From contig NZ_LFVY01000009.1 in the NCBI RefSeq assembly GCF_001050155.1, positions 124,001 through 188,000 of the forward strand: DNA of 64,000 nt, given 5' to 3'. Each line of letters opens with the position of its first letter. Position 1 is the stretch's first letter. Positions 1 through 7,985 of the stretch are shown here, piece by piece. A program made the position numbers and the translations under genes. This DNA is from Nitratireductor soli. GTDB lineage: Bacteria > Pseudomonadota > Alphaproteobacteria > Rhizobiales > Rhizobiaceae. A model generated the notes under the pieces. The model saw only the letters and a program-made list of their open reading frames with translations. It was not told the origin of the DNA and made no database searches.

Positions 1-441
1 TGCCAGGAGGGCAGCAAATGGTGCGTCGTCACCGCCAACGGCGTCGATGGGTGGGCCTATTCCGACTACCTGATCGCGCCATTCGGCGGCGAGGAACGCA
101 TCGTCGTCACCGAGCGCCCGGCCGAGGCCTTGCCGCCCGTGTCGTTCGAAGCAACGTCGAGCGTCGATACCGGTGTGGTGCGCGGCGAGCTGATCGGCCG
201 CAAGACCGCGCTCGGCACGATCGAGCCGATCCCGGCGCCGCCGACCGAAGTGCGCACTTACATAGAGTCGAACACACTCGACCCGGTCTATCTGGACGGT
301 GAAGTGGTGGTAGGGGCGGCCTTGCCCGAGACGGTCGAGGTGCGCGAGATTCCCGACTACCAATATCGCTATGTCTATGTGAACCAGCAGCCGGTTCTCG
401 TCGAGCCTGAGACGCGACGCATCGTCTACGTGCTGCGCTAA
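1..441 (+). CDS. SH3/DUF1236-domain envelope protein, 5' end outside window
   Basis: The reading frame is open from base 1, so the start and probable signal peptide lie upstream of the window; 146 codons remain. The first ~30 residues look like the end of a bacterial SH3 fold (KWCVV, then GWAYSDYL). The C-terminal ~45 residues match DUF1236, ending in the typical V-E-V-R-E-I-P-D-Y-Q-Y-R-Y-V-Y-V-N run and a YVLR terminus. DUF1236 proteins are frequent in Rhizobiales and are presumed periplasmic; their function is unknown. A strong hairpin follows, so it is the last gene of its transcript. The family call is good, the role is open. Confidence 0.75.
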   Translation, partial: CQEGSKWCVVTANGVDGWAYSDYLIAPFGGEERIVVTERPAEALPPVSFEATSSVDTGVVRGELIGRKTALGTIEPIPAPPTEVRTYIESNTLDPVYLDGEVVVGAALPETVEVREIPDYQYRYVYVNQQPVLVEPETRRIVYVLR

Positions 442-459
442 CGGGCGTTCCCTGCCCAG

Positions 460-498
460 AGAAGAGTGTCGCCGACCCACGGTCGCGGCACTCTTCTT
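460..498 (+). terminator. Rho-independent terminator after the DUF1236 gene
   Basis: A stem of about 17 bp (460-477 with 481-497, one bulge) has the arms AGAAGAGTG...GACC and GGTC...CACTCTTCT around a 3-base loop. It sits 19 bases after the DUF1236 stop codon. The T-tract is short, but the stem is long and GC-rich at its base. Confidence 0.6.
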
Positions 499-727
499 GA
501 CTCAAGGCCGGATTTCCTGTCTACAGGCGCGGAAATTCAGCGACGAGTGACAACTCCGAGCAGCCGACCAGGGCACCTTTTCACGAAGGAGGCGATCCTG
601 GAGGTCAACACCCGGCAGCGCGATGCGCCCCCGGGTGCTTTTCGGCTTTGCAACGGGTTTGAAGGCGTGGCGTGGATGCATTACCTCTCGCAACACATGC
701 GGATGATGCGAGATATGAGGAACGCGG
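499..727 (+). promoter_or_regulatory. ffh leader region with a terminator-like hairpin at 609-642
   Basis: No gene is visible between the upstream terminator and ffh. Bases 609-637 form a two-part stem (CACCCGG with CCGGGTG, inner GCGC with GCGC, loop GAT) followed by CTTTT at 638-642. This resembles an intrinsic terminator or attenuator about 85 bases before the ffh start. It could regulate ffh read-through or be a structured 5' UTR. I do not see the conserved GGAA/AGCAG core of SRP RNA here, so it is not ffs. The structure is seen in the sequence; its role is inferred. Confidence 0.35.
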
Positions 728-2305
728 ATGTTTGAATCGCTCCAGGAACGCCTTGGTTCCATCCTGAACGGCCTGACGGGCCGTGGCGCGCTGTCGGAGG
801 CCGATGTCTCGGCGGCGCTGCGCGAGGTGCGCCGGGCGCTGATCGAGGCGGACGTGGCGCTCGATGTGGTGCGTTCCTTCACCGACCGCGTGCGCGCCAA
901 GGCCGTCGGCGCGGAAGTGCTGAAATCGATCAAGCCCGGCCAGATGGTCGTCAAGATCGTCCATGACGAGCTGGTCGAGATGCTCGGCGCCGAGGGCGAG
1001 ACGATCGATCTCAATGCGCCGGCTCCGGTCGTCGTCATGATGGTCGGCCTGCAGGGTTCGGGCAAGACCACCACCACCGGCAAGATCGCCAAGCGGATGA
1101 CCGAGCGCCAGGGCAAAAAGGTCCTGATGGCCTCGCTCGACACGCGCCGGCCCGCCGCCCAGGAGCAGCTCAAGCAGATCGGCGAGCAGATCGGCGTCGC
1201 CACGCTGCCCATCGTGCCCGACCAGTCGCCGGTCGACATCGCCAAGCGCGCCGTCCAGGCCGCGCGTCTCGGCGGCCACGACGTGGTGATCCTCGACACG
1301 GCCGGCCGCACGCATATCGACGAGCCGCTGATGGTCGAGATGGCCGACATCAAGCGCATTTCGTCGCCGCACGAGATCCTGCTGGTGGCGGATTCGCTGA
1401 CCGGCCAGGACGCCGTCAACCTGGCCAACAATTTCAACGACCGCGTCGGCATTACCGGCCTTGTGCTGACCCGCATGGATGGCGACGGGCGCGGTGGCGC
1501 CGCCTTGTCGATGCGCGCCGTCACCGGCAAGCCGATCAAGCTGATCGGCGTCGGCGAGAAGATGGACGCGCTGGAGGAGTTTCACCCCAAGCGCATTGCC
1601 GACCGTATCCTCGGCATGGGCGACATCGTCAGCCTCGTGGAAAAGGCCGCCGAAACCATCGACGCGGACAAGGCCGCGGCGATGGCGAAGAAGATGCAGG
1701 AGGGGAAGTTCGACCTGAACGACCTGGCCGAGCAGCTTCGCCAGATGCAGAACATGGGCGGAATGGGCGGCATCATGGGCATGATGCCCGGCATGGGCAA
1801 GATGAAGGACCAGATGGCCAATGCCGGCATGGACGACAAGATGTTCGGCCGGCAGATCGCCATCATCCAGTCGATGACGGCCAGGGAGCGATCCAATCCG
1901 GACCTGCTCAAGCACAGCCGCAAGAAGCGCATCGCCGCCGGCTCCGGCACGGACGCGGCGCAGATCAACAAGCTCTTGAAAATGCATCGCCAGATGGCCG
2001 ACATGATGAAGGCCATGGGCGGCAAGGGCCGCAAGGGCGGCATGATGCGCGGCCTGATGGGCGGCATGGCGCAGAAGATGGGGCTCGGTGGCCTCGGAGG
2101 CGGGATGCCGGGCGGCATGCCCGACCTGTCGAAGATGGACCCGAAGCAGCTCGAAGCCCTGCAGAAGCAGGCGGAGGCGGCCGGTCTTGGCACTGGTCTG
2201 GGCGGTGGTTTGCCGAAGGGCGGCATGCCTGGCTTGCCGGGGCTTCCGGGCGGCGGTCTGCCGGGATTGCCCGGCGGGCTTCCCGGCCTGCCGAAGAAGA
2301 AGTGA
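728..2305 (+). CDS. ffh: Signal recognition particle GTPase Ffh
   Basis: Ffh is the SRP54 homologue that, with SRP RNA, binds signal sequences and delivers ribosomes to FtsY at the membrane. The 525-residue protein has the N domain, then the G domain with the P-loop GLQGSGKTTT near residue 107, DTAGR near 190 and the guanine-specificity TRMDGD near 248. A Met-rich M domain follows (~300-460). It is longer than the usual ~450 residues because of a Gly/Leu/Pro-rich tail with repeated PGLPG units and a KKK end. The start has good agreement with Ffh N-termini (MFESLQERL). The chorismate mutase gene starts 10 bases after its stop, so the two are probably cotranscribed. Confidence 0.97.
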   Translation: MFESLQERLGSILNGLTGRGALSEADVSAALREVRRALIEADVALDVVRSFTDRVRAKAVGAEVLKSIKPGQMVVKIVHDELVEMLGAEGETIDLNAPAPVVVMMVGLQGSGKTTTTGKIAKRMTERQGKKVLMASLDTRRPAAQEQLKQIGEQIGVATLPIVPDQSPVDIAKRAVQAARLGGHDVVILDTAGRTHIDEPLMVEMADIKRISSPHEILLVADSLTGQDAVNLANNFNDRVGITGLVLTRMDGDGRGGAALSMRAVTGKPIKLIGVGEKMDALEEFHPKRIADRILGMGDIVSLVEKAAETIDADKAAAMAKKMQEGKFDLNDLAEQLRQMQNMGGMGGIMGMMPGMGKMKDQMANAGMDDKMFGRQIAIIQSMTARERSNPDLLKHSRKKRIAAGSGTDAAQINKLLKMHRQMADMMKAMGGKGRKGGMMRGLMGGMAQKMGLGGLGGGMPGGMPDLSKMDPKQLEALQKQAEAAGLGTGLGGGLPKGGMPGLPGLPGGGLPGLPGGLPGLPKKK

Positions 2306-2315
2306 GGATGTGGGG

Positions 2316-2654
2316 ATGAGTGGCGACATGGATGCGGCAAAGGCAAAGCTTCTCGAGCTGCGTGCGTCGATCGACAACATCGATGCGGCGCTGGTGCACA
2401 TGCTCGCGGAGCGGTTCCGCTGCACCAAGGCCGTCGGCCACCTGAAGGCGACGCACGACCTGCCGCCGGCCGATCCGGAGCGCGAGCGCCAGCAGATCGC
2501 CCGCCTGCGCCGGCTGGCCGACGATGCGCATCTCGATCCCGATTTCGCCGAGAAGTTTCTCAACTTCATCATCCACGAAGTGATCCGCCATCACGAAGCC
2601 ATCGCCGAGGAACACGGCAATGGCGCCAACCGGGAGGGCGAAGCGCAAGCATGA
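2316..2654 (+). CDS. Chorismate mutase, AroQ type
   Basis: The predicted 112-residue all-helical protein matches stand-alone AroQ-class chorismate mutases, which convert chorismate to prephenate for phenylalanine and tyrosine synthesis. Visible family features are the first helix (LLELRASIDNIDAALVHMLAERF) with the conserved Arg, the K-x-x-G-x-L-K segment, the D-x-x-R-E segment and a C-terminal FLNFIIHEVIRHHE helix carrying the usual catalytic-side residues. ATG 2316 is chosen because it lies 10 bases after ffh and gives a normal length; the frame is open upstream only because it overlaps ffh. The ffh / chorismate mutase / rpsP order is typical of Rhizobiales. Confidence 0.9.
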   Translation: MSGDMDAAKAKLLELRASIDNIDAALVHMLAERFRCTKAVGHLKATHDLPPADPERERQQIARLRRLADDAHLDPDFAEKFLNFIIHEVIRHHEAIAEEHGNGANREGEAQA

Positions 2655-2754
2655 GGTCAGCCTTGAAAGCCGACCTTTTCCAACACGCGGAAAGCCGCGA
2701 CCGAGATTCCGGCACATCGTGCCGGCTTGAAGCCATTATCGAAAGGAAAAAACC

Positions 2755-3198
2755 ATGGCACTGAAAATCCGTCTGGCCCGTGCGGGCTCCAAGAAGCGTC
2801 CCTATTACCACGTGGTGGTGGCCGATGTGCGCAGCCCGCGCGACGGCCGGTTCATCGAAAAGCTGGGTTCGTGGAACCCGATGCTGGACAAGGACGCCGA
2901 TCGCGTTGTCCTGAACGAGGAGCGCATCAAGCATTGGCTTGCCAATGGCGCGCTGCCGACCGATCGCGTCCTGCGCTTCCTGGACGTGGCCGGCATTGCC
3001 AAGCGCCCCGAGCGCAGCAACCCGACAAAGGGTGAGCCAGGCAAGAAGGCACAGGAGCGCCTGGCCGAGGCCAAGCAGGCCGAGGAAGACGCGAAGACCG
3101 CCGCCGCCGAGGCTGAAGCCGCTGCTGCCGAGGCCGCCGCTGCTCCGGCCGAAGAGGCTCCGGCCGAAGAGGCCGCCACCGAGGAAGCCGCCAGCTAA
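2755..3198 (+). CDS. rpsP: 30S ribosomal protein S16
   Basis: Residues 1-80 are a standard S16 ([19 protein letters not shown] start, then [21 protein letters not shown]). The protein is 147 residues because of a long Ala/Glu/Lys-rich tail after ~residue 90, a common alphaproteobacterial extension. The start has an AGGA ribosome-binding site just upstream (GAAAGGAAAAAACC). In most relatives rpsP is followed by rimM-trmD-rplS. Here a terminator and a palindromic repeat follow, then asd on the other strand, so that operon is split. Confidence 0.97.
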   Translation: MALKIRLARAGSKKRPYYHVVVADVRSPRDGRFIEKLGSWNPMLDKDADRVVLNEERIKHWLANGALPTDRVLRFLDVAGIAKRPERSNPTKGEPGKKAQERLAEAKQAEEDAKTAAAEAEAAAAEAAAAPAEEAPAEEAATEEAAS

Positions 3199-3222
3199 GC
3201 GGGTTCTTGTGGTTGGAATGCG

Positions 3223-3251
3223 AATGGCGGGCTGCGAGGCCCGCCATTTTT
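3223..3251 (+). terminator. Terminator after rpsP
   Basis: A perfect 10 bp stem, AATGGCGGGC (3223-3232) with GCCCGCCATT (3239-3248), has a 6-base loop and T residues to 3251. It ends transcription 25 bases after the rpsP stop, so rpsP is the last gene of the ffh transcript here. Confidence 0.85.
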
Positions 3252-3285
3252 CGTTTGCGATGCGTTGGTTGGCGCATTGGATGGG

Positions 3286-3330
3286 CCGTTCCGGCATGGA
3301 TCCTCGGGTCAAGCCCGAGGATGACGAACT
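3286..3330. repeat. Palindromic intergenic repeat, family A copy 1
   Basis: The core is a perfect 9 bp inverted repeat, ATCCTCGGG (3300-3308) and CCCGAGGAT (3314-3322), flanked by GTTCCGGCATGG and GACGAACTGC. Near-identical copies lie at 40988, 41091, 61211 and 61316. It is a REP-like element of unknown function lying at the rpsP / asd junction. Confidence 0.85.
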
Positions 3331-3370
3331 GCGGGAACGGTCAGGAGTCTGCCGGCGCCCTTCCGGGCTG

Positions 3371-4405
3371 TCAGGCGGCCTTTTTCTTCGGCTGGATCAA
3401 TCCGCGGGCGACGAGCAGTTCGGCGATCTGGATCGTGTTCAGCGCGGCGCCCTTGCGCAGATTGTCGGAGACGATCCACATGGCCAGGCCGTTCTCGACC
3501 GTCGCATCCTCGCGGATGCGGCTGATGTAGGTGGCGTCTTCGCCGGCGCTCTCATAGGGCGTCATGTAGCCGCCGTCCTCGTGCTTGTCGATCACCTGGC
3601 AGCCCGGCGCCTCGCGCAGGATCTCGCGCGCCTCTTCGGGGCTGATGGGCTTCTCGAACTCGATGTTGACGGCTTCCGAATGACCGATGAAGACCGGCAC
3701 GCGCACGCAGGTCGCCGTCAGCCTGATCTTCGGGTCGAGCATCTTCTTGGTCTCGGCGACCATCTTCCACTCTTCCTTGGTGAAGCCGTCTTCCATGAAG
3801 ACGTCGATATGCGGGATGACGTTGAAGGCGATGCGCTTGGTGAACTTGCTGGTCGAGATCGGGTCGGCGACGAAGACGGCGCGCGTCTGCTCGAACAGTT
3901 CGTCCATGCCTTCCTTGCCGGCGCCGGAGACCGACTGGTAGGTGGAAACCACGACGCGCTTGATCGTTGCCACATCATGCAGCGGCTTCAACGCCACGAC
4001 GAGCTGCGCCGTCGAGCAATTCGGATTGGCGATGATGTTCTTGCGGGTGAAGCCGTCGATGGCGTCGGGGTTCACTTCCGGCACGATCAGCGGCACGTCC
4101 TGGTCGTAGCGCCAGGCCGAGGAGTTGTCGATGACGACGCAGCCCTGCTTGCCGATCTTCGGCGAATATTCCTTCGAAACCGTGCCGCCGGCCGACATCA
4201 GGCAGATGTCGGTGTCGGAAAAGTCATAGGTTTCGAGCGCCTTGACCTTCAGCGTCTTGTCGCCATAGGAAACCTCCGTGCCGACCGAGCGGCGCGAGGC
4301 AAGCGCCACCACTTCGTCGGCGGGAAAACCACGCTCTTCGAGAATGTTGAGCATTTCGCGGCCGACATTCCCGGTGGCGCCGGCGACAGCTATCTTGAAA
4401 CCCAT
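3371..4405 (-). CDS. asd: Aspartate-semialdehyde dehydrogenase
   Basis: This enzyme reduces aspartyl-4-phosphate to aspartate semialdehyde with NADPH, the branch point for lysine/diaminopimelate, threonine and methionine. The 344-residue protein starts MGFKIAVAGATGNVGREML with the GATGNVG nucleotide loop. It carries the active-site segment NPNCSTAQLV (Cys near 132) and the RVPVFIGHSEAVNIEF substrate segment. The start at 4405 is the first Met that leaves a normal N-terminus; the open frame upstream of it has no similarity to the family. It ends in the common QPKKKAA tail. The usual neighbours leuB and leuD are nearby on the same strand. Confidence 0.96.
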   Translation of the reverse strand: MGFKIAVAGATGNVGREMLNILEERGFPADEVVALASRRSVGTEVSYGDKTLKVKALETYDFSDTDICLMSAGGTVSKEYSPKIGKQGCVVIDNSSAWRYDQDVPLIVPEVNPDAIDGFTRKNIIANPNCSTAQLVVALKPLHDVATIKRVVVSTYQSVSGAGKEGMDELFEQTRAVFVADPISTSKFTKRIAFNVIPHIDVFMEDGFTKEEWKMVAETKKMLDPKIRLTATCVRVPVFIGHSEAVNIEFEKPISPEEAREILREAPGCQVIDKHEDGGYMTPYESAGEDATYISRIREDATVENGLAMWIVSDNLRKGAALNTIQIAELLVARGLIQPKKKAA

Positions 4406-4780
4406 CTGGTCTAACTCCTGTCCCTCTCCGCGTGGTTTTGAATGGAAACCCGCTTGGCCATGCGGGCATCTCCTCCCCGGCTTGGCCCGGGGAGAGAACG
4501 AGCAGCCAGAAGGATCAGACCGTTTTGCCGGTCGTTTTGGCCGTCGTTTTGGTAAAGCGGAAACCCGCGCCATCGTTCCCGACAGCGTTTGGCAGGCTCT
4601 GTGCATGGGGCGCTGAAAGAAAAGCGCGCATGTCGAGACAATCTCCGTTTCCGCGCGCTGTATTACGCCGAATCGGATCGAAGTCAATGCGCCGGTCGGG
4701 CGCTCTCCGGAATGTGAGTTGACCTGGGCAGCCCCGGCCATAGGTTTGCCTACAGGCCATACGCAATCCTGGAGCGTGCC
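4406..4780. other. Gene-free divergent region between asd and the DUF6152 gene
   Basis: No convincing gene is present. It must hold the asd promoter on the minus strand and the promoter of the 4781 gene on the plus strand. The one visible structure is a short tandem array at 4521-4553: CGTTTTGCCGGT, CGTTTTGGCCGT and CGTTTTGGT, three 12-base-phased copies of unknown meaning. Confidence 0.6.
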
Positions 4781-5176
4781 ATGAGAAGCGGAATGACGCG
4801 AAGCGCCCGCAGCGGGGTGCCGTTGCTCGCCCTCGGGGTCCTGCTGCTCGTCGTGCCGGCGCTCGCCCATCACGGGTGGTCGTGGACGGAGGACGGTCAA
4901 TTCAGGCTCGAGGGCATCATCACCGACATCTACATCGGAAATCCCCATGCCACGCTGGACGTGGATGTCGAGGGCGAGAGCTGGCGGGTGGAACTGGCGC
5001 CGCCCTCGCGCACCATCGCAGCCGGCTTCGACGAGGGCGCGGCTGCCCCGGGCGACGAGGTGGTCGCCATCGGCAACCGCTCGCGTGACGAAAGCGAACG
5101 TCGCATGAAAGCCGCGCGCATCATTGTCGGCGGCAACACCTATAACGTCTATCCCGGGCGGGCCCCGCCGAGCTGA
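4781..5176 (+). CDS. Periplasmic DUF6152-family protein
   Basis: This is a 131-residue protein with a signal peptide (positively charged N-terminus, then LLALGVLLLVVPALA, cleavage probably after ALA). The mature part begins HHGWSW, the hallmark of DUF6152, followed by a small beta-rich domain (GIITDIYIGNPHATLDVDVEG, VELAPPSRTIAAGF, GDEVVAIGNRS, RIIVGGNTYNVYPGR) that looks like an OB-fold. The function is not known; the paired N-terminal His residues could bind a metal, which is inference. It is the first of three closely spaced plus-strand genes (4781-5899) inserted between asd and leuB. Confidence 0.75.
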   Translation: MRSGMTRSARSGVPLLALGVLLLVVPALAHHGWSWTEDGQFRLEGIITDIYIGNPHATLDVDVEGESWRVELAPPSRTIAAGFDEGAAAPGDEVVAIGNRSRDESERRMKAARIIVGGNTYNVYPGRAPPS

Positions 5177-5191
5177 CGACATGGCCGCAGA

Positions 5192-5692
5192 ATGGGCCCC
5201 GAGGAATGGGGCGAGGAAGGGGTGGCCGGATTGGAGTTCCTGTCGGCGATAGAAACCAGCGCGCCGGTCGAGGCGCTCAAGAGGTCTTTCTACGTCTATC
5301 CGCTGGTGAACGCCCTGCACATCCTGTCGATCGGGGCGCTGCTGACCGGCGTGTTCCTGATGGACCTGCGCATTCTCGGCTTCCTGCTCGCGCAACCGCA
5401 GGCGCCCTTCGTGCGGCTGATGCGGCGCCTGGCCCTGACGGCATTTCTTGGTGCGGCCGTCACGGGCACCCTCATGTTCGGCGTGCGGGCCACGGAGTAT
5501 GTCGCCAACCCCGCCTTCGCGCTGAAGATGGTTCTCATCCTTCTGTCCGGGGCGAACATGCTGGTTTTCCTCCATTTCTCGGCGAGGCCGAACGATCAGG
5601 CCAGGCGCGGCGCGGGCCGCGTCCTCGGGCTTCTCTCGATTGTCCTTTGGCTGGGAGTGCTCGTCTGCGGGCGCTTGATCGGCTTCCTCTGA
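5192..5692 (+). CDS. Four-helix integral membrane protein, DUF6644/DUF2214-like
   Basis: The predicted 166 residues hold four hydrophobic helices (about residues 35-60, 77-97, 108-128, 142-164). The family-like signature is an N-terminal YPLVNALHILSIGALLTG helix with a buried His and a DLRILG loop. It starts 15 bases after the DUF6152 stop, so the two are probably cotranscribed and the proteins may work together across the membrane. The start is not certain: ATG 5192 gives a 20-residue acidic leader, and a downstream TTG would also fit. Function is unknown; comparable proteins are only named by DUF. Confidence 0.7.
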   Translation: MGPEEWGEEGVAGLEFLSAIETSAPVEALKRSFYVYPLVNALHILSIGALLTGVFLMDLRILGFLLAQPQAPFVRLMRRLALTAFLGAAVTGTLMFGVRATEYVANPAFALKMVLILLSGANMLVFLHFSARPNDQARRGAGRVLGLLSIVLWLGVLVCGRLIGFL

Positions 5693-5752
5693 TGCCCCCA
5701 CGCGATGGAACCTGTGCTCCGGCCGCGGGTTTCAAGAAGAGAGGAGGCGATC

Positions 5753-5899
5753 ATGCCGATAGAACGCGATCACACCCACATTACCGCAGAAGAGGCACGA
5801 CAGGGATACACCGTTCTGCGCACGCCGCTGCGCCGGGGGATCTTCATCGCCGGCCTTGCCGGCATCGTCGTCCTGACGCTGCTGTGGGCACAGGTCTGA
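5753..5899 (+). CDS. 48-residue single-pass membrane peptide
   Basis: A small gene with a strong ribosome-binding site (GAGGAGG at 5741-5747, 5 bases before ATG 5753). The protein has a soluble N-terminus with a DHTHIT motif and ITAEEARQG, then one membrane helix (IFIAGLAGIVVLTLLWAQV). It follows the four-helix membrane protein by 60 bases on the same strand and is probably its partner. No named family was recognised. It could be a subunit of the same membrane complex; that is inference from position. Confidence 0.6.
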   Translation: MPIERDHTHITAEEARQGYTVLRTPLRRGIFIAGLAGIVVLTLLWAQV

Positions 5900-5923
5900 G
5901 ACCGGCGCCCACAGGTTTAGATT

Positions 5924-7033
5924 TCAGGCGAGTGACCGGTATTTGGCGACGATGGCGTCGCCCATGGCGGCGGTGCCGACCTCGGTCATGCCGTCCGACA
6001 TCAGGTCCCTGGTGCGCAATCCGTCATCGAGCACCTCGGCAATCGCCTTCTCCAGGCGGTCGGCTTCAGTGACCATGTTGAACGAATAGCGCAGGCACAT
6101 GGCGAAGGAGGCGATCATGGCGATCGGATTGGCGATGCCCTTGCCGGAAATGTCCGGCGCCGAGCCGTGCACCGGTTCATAGAGGGCGCGGCGCGCGCCG
6201 GTCCTGGCGTCGGGTGCGCCAAGCGAGGCGGAGGGCAGCATGCCGAGCGAACCGGTCAGCATCGCCGCCACGTCCGACAGCATGTCGCCGAACAGATTGT
6301 CGGTGACGATGACGTCGAACTGCTTGGGCCAGCGCACGAGCTGCATGCCGCCGGCATCGGCCAGCATATGGGTCAGTTCGACATCGGAATACTTGGCCTT
6401 GTGGATGTTCGCCACGACCTCTTTCCACAACACGCCGGACTTCATGACGTTGTGCTTTTCCATGGAGCAGACCTTGTTGCCCCTGGTGCGCGCCAATTCG
6501 AAGGCGACGCCGGAAATGCGCTCGATCTCGAACGTGTCGTAGACCTGCGTGTCGATGCCGCGCTTCTGGCCGTTGCCGAGGTCGATGATCTCCTTGGGCT
6601 CGCCGAAATAGACGCCGCCGGTCAATTCGCGGACGATCAGGATGTCGAGACCCTCGACCACTTCGGGCTTGAGCGAAGAAGACGCCGCCAGCGCCGGGTA
6701 GCAGATCGCCGGGCGCAGATTGGCGAACAGCTCCATCTCCTTGCGCAGGCGCAGCAGGCCGGCTTCCGGGCGCACCTCATAGGGAACGCCGTCCCATTTC
6801 GGTCCACCCACCGCGCCGAACAGCGTCGCGTCGGCGGCCAGCGCCTTGTCCATGTCCGCGTCGGAAATCGACTGGCCATGCGCGTCGTAGGCGGAGCCGC
6901 CGACAAGCCCTTCCTCGGTCTCGAAGCCGGCGCCGAACTCGTCGTTCATCATGCCGATGAGTTTCTTGACCTCGGCCATCGCCTCGGGGCCGATGCCGTC
7001 GCCGGGAAGAAGAAGAAGTTTGCGCGTTGCCAT
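5924..7033 (-). CDS. leuB: 3-isopropylmalate dehydrogenase
   Basis: LeuB oxidises and decarboxylates 3-isopropylmalate to 2-ketoisocaproate in leucine synthesis, using NAD and a divalent metal. The 369-residue protein begins [19 protein letters not shown]. Later it has [12 protein letters not shown] (substrate-binding loop), the metal/substrate segment [14 protein letters not shown] and the NAD-binding [14 protein letters not shown]. The start at 7033 gives the standard N-terminus with GGCACAC upstream; a longer in-frame extension has no family similarity. leuD lies 228 bases upstream on the same strand, separated by a stem-loop. leuC is not in the window. Confidence 0.97.
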   Translation of the reverse strand: MATRKLLLLPGDGIGPEAMAEVKKLIGMMNDEFGAGFETEEGLVGGSAYDAHGQSISDADMDKALAADATLFGAVGGPKWDGVPYEVRPEAGLLRLRKEMELFANLRPAICYPALAASSSLKPEVVEGLDILIVRELTGGVYFGEPKEIIDLGNGQKRGIDTQVYDTFEIERISGVAFELARTRGNKVCSMEKHNVMKSGVLWKEVVANIHKAKYSDVELTHMLADAGGMQLVRWPKQFDVIVTDNLFGDMLSDVAAMLTGSLGMLPSASLGAPDARTGARRALYEPVHGSAPDISGKGIANPIAMIASFAMCLRYSFNMVTEADRLEKAIAEVLDDGLRTRDLMSDGMTEVGTAAMGDAIVAKYRSLA

Positions 7034-7261
7034 GTGTGCCTCTTGGGGATGCCTCTCGAAGGGAATTCGAGGCATTTGCTAAAGCGCCAGCCGTTTTTGC
7101 GCAAGGCGCATCTGGCGGCAGGCGGTACGGTGGAGGATGCTTTGCTTTGCGATCGGCAATTTGGCGCAGACAGCAGGCGGAGGCTGGAGCCGCGCCTCAT
7201 CCGACCCTTCGGGCCACCTTCTCCCCGTTGACGGGGAGAAGGAAAAACGGGGCGAGCCTTA
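7034..7261. repeat. leuD-leuB spacer with stem-loop repeat at 7217-7242
   Basis: A perfect 12 bp inverted repeat, CCTTCTCCCCGT (7217-7228) with ACGGGGAGAAGG (7231-7242), lies just downstream of leuD. Without a T-run on the minus strand it is a weak terminator at best. The same CTCCCCGT...ACGGGG core recurs at the end of sitD (26416-26441), so it belongs to a dispersed family. Nothing else is seen in this spacer, which may hold a leuB promoter. Confidence 0.6.
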
Positions 7262-7867
7262 TCAAGCCCAGGGATGGCTTTGCGTGTACTTGCTTTCGAA
7301 CGTGTCGATCGACGGGCCCTTCTCCAGCGTCAGGCCGATGTCGTCGAGGCCGTTCAGCAGGCAATGGCGCTTGAAGGCGTCGATCTCGAACTTGATGACG
7401 CCGCCATCGGGGCCGCGGATTTCCTGCTCTTCCAGATCGACCGTCAGCGTAGCGTTGGAGCCGCGCCGGGCGTCGTCCATCAGCATGTCCAGCTCTTCCT
7501 GGCTGACCTTGATGGGCAGAATGCCGTTCTTGAAGCAATTGTTGTAGAAGATGTCGGCGAAGCTGGTGGAGATGACGCAGCGAATGCCGAAATCGAGCAG
7601 CGCCCACGGTGCGTGCTCGCGGCTCGAGCCGCAACCGAAATTATCGCCGGCGACCAGCACGCGCGCATTGCGGTAGGCCGGCTTATTGAGCACGAAATCC
7701 GGATTCTCCGAACCATCCTCGTGATAGCGCATCTCGGCGAAAAGCCCGGTGCCGAGCCCGGTGCGCTTGATCGTCTTCAGATAATCCTTCGGGATGATCA
7801 TGTCGGTGTCGACATTGACGATCGGCAGGGGGGCGGCAACGCCCGTCAGCTTGGTGAATTTGTCCAT
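7262..7867 (-). CDS. leuD: 3-isopropylmalate dehydratase small subunit
   Basis: LeuD pairs with the [4Fe-4S] large subunit LeuC to isomerise 2-isopropylmalate to 3-isopropylmalate. The 201-residue product starts [15 protein letters not shown] and has the small-subunit hallmarks [33 protein letters not shown] and the swivel-domain [21 protein letters not shown]. The chosen start gives the usual length. leuC must be elsewhere in the genome, which is common in this order. Confidence 0.97.
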   Translation of the reverse strand: MDKFTKLTGVAAPLPIVNVDTDMIIPKDYLKTIKRTGLGTGLFAEMRYHEDGSENPDFVLNKPAYRNARVLVAGDNFGCGSSREHAPWALLDFGIRCVISTSFADIFYNNCFKNGILPIKVSQEELDMLMDDARRGSNATLTVDLEEQEIRGPDGGVIKFEIDAFKRHCLLNGLDDIGLTLEKGPSIDTFESKYTQSHPWA

Positions 7868-7985
7868 GTATCGTGGTCCGTCTCGTCTGCTCGGCCATTC
7901 TGTGTGCCGCTTCTCCTTACACAAGGCGATGGGCCAAAGCAAAGCTCTCTTGCGCGCGAAGCGCCGCTGGGCCATGAAATGGGCC

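Noticed and set aside
499-727. SRP RNA (ffs) beside ffh
   Set aside because: The region lacks the conserved GGAA/AGCAG core of SRP RNA domain IV, so only a hairpin is reported.
605-2572. 655-codon open frame opposite ffh and chorismate mutase
   Set aside because: Low-complexity His/Ala/Leu/Arg translation, no start signal, and it lies wholly across well-supported genes: an antisense artefact of GC-rich codon bias.
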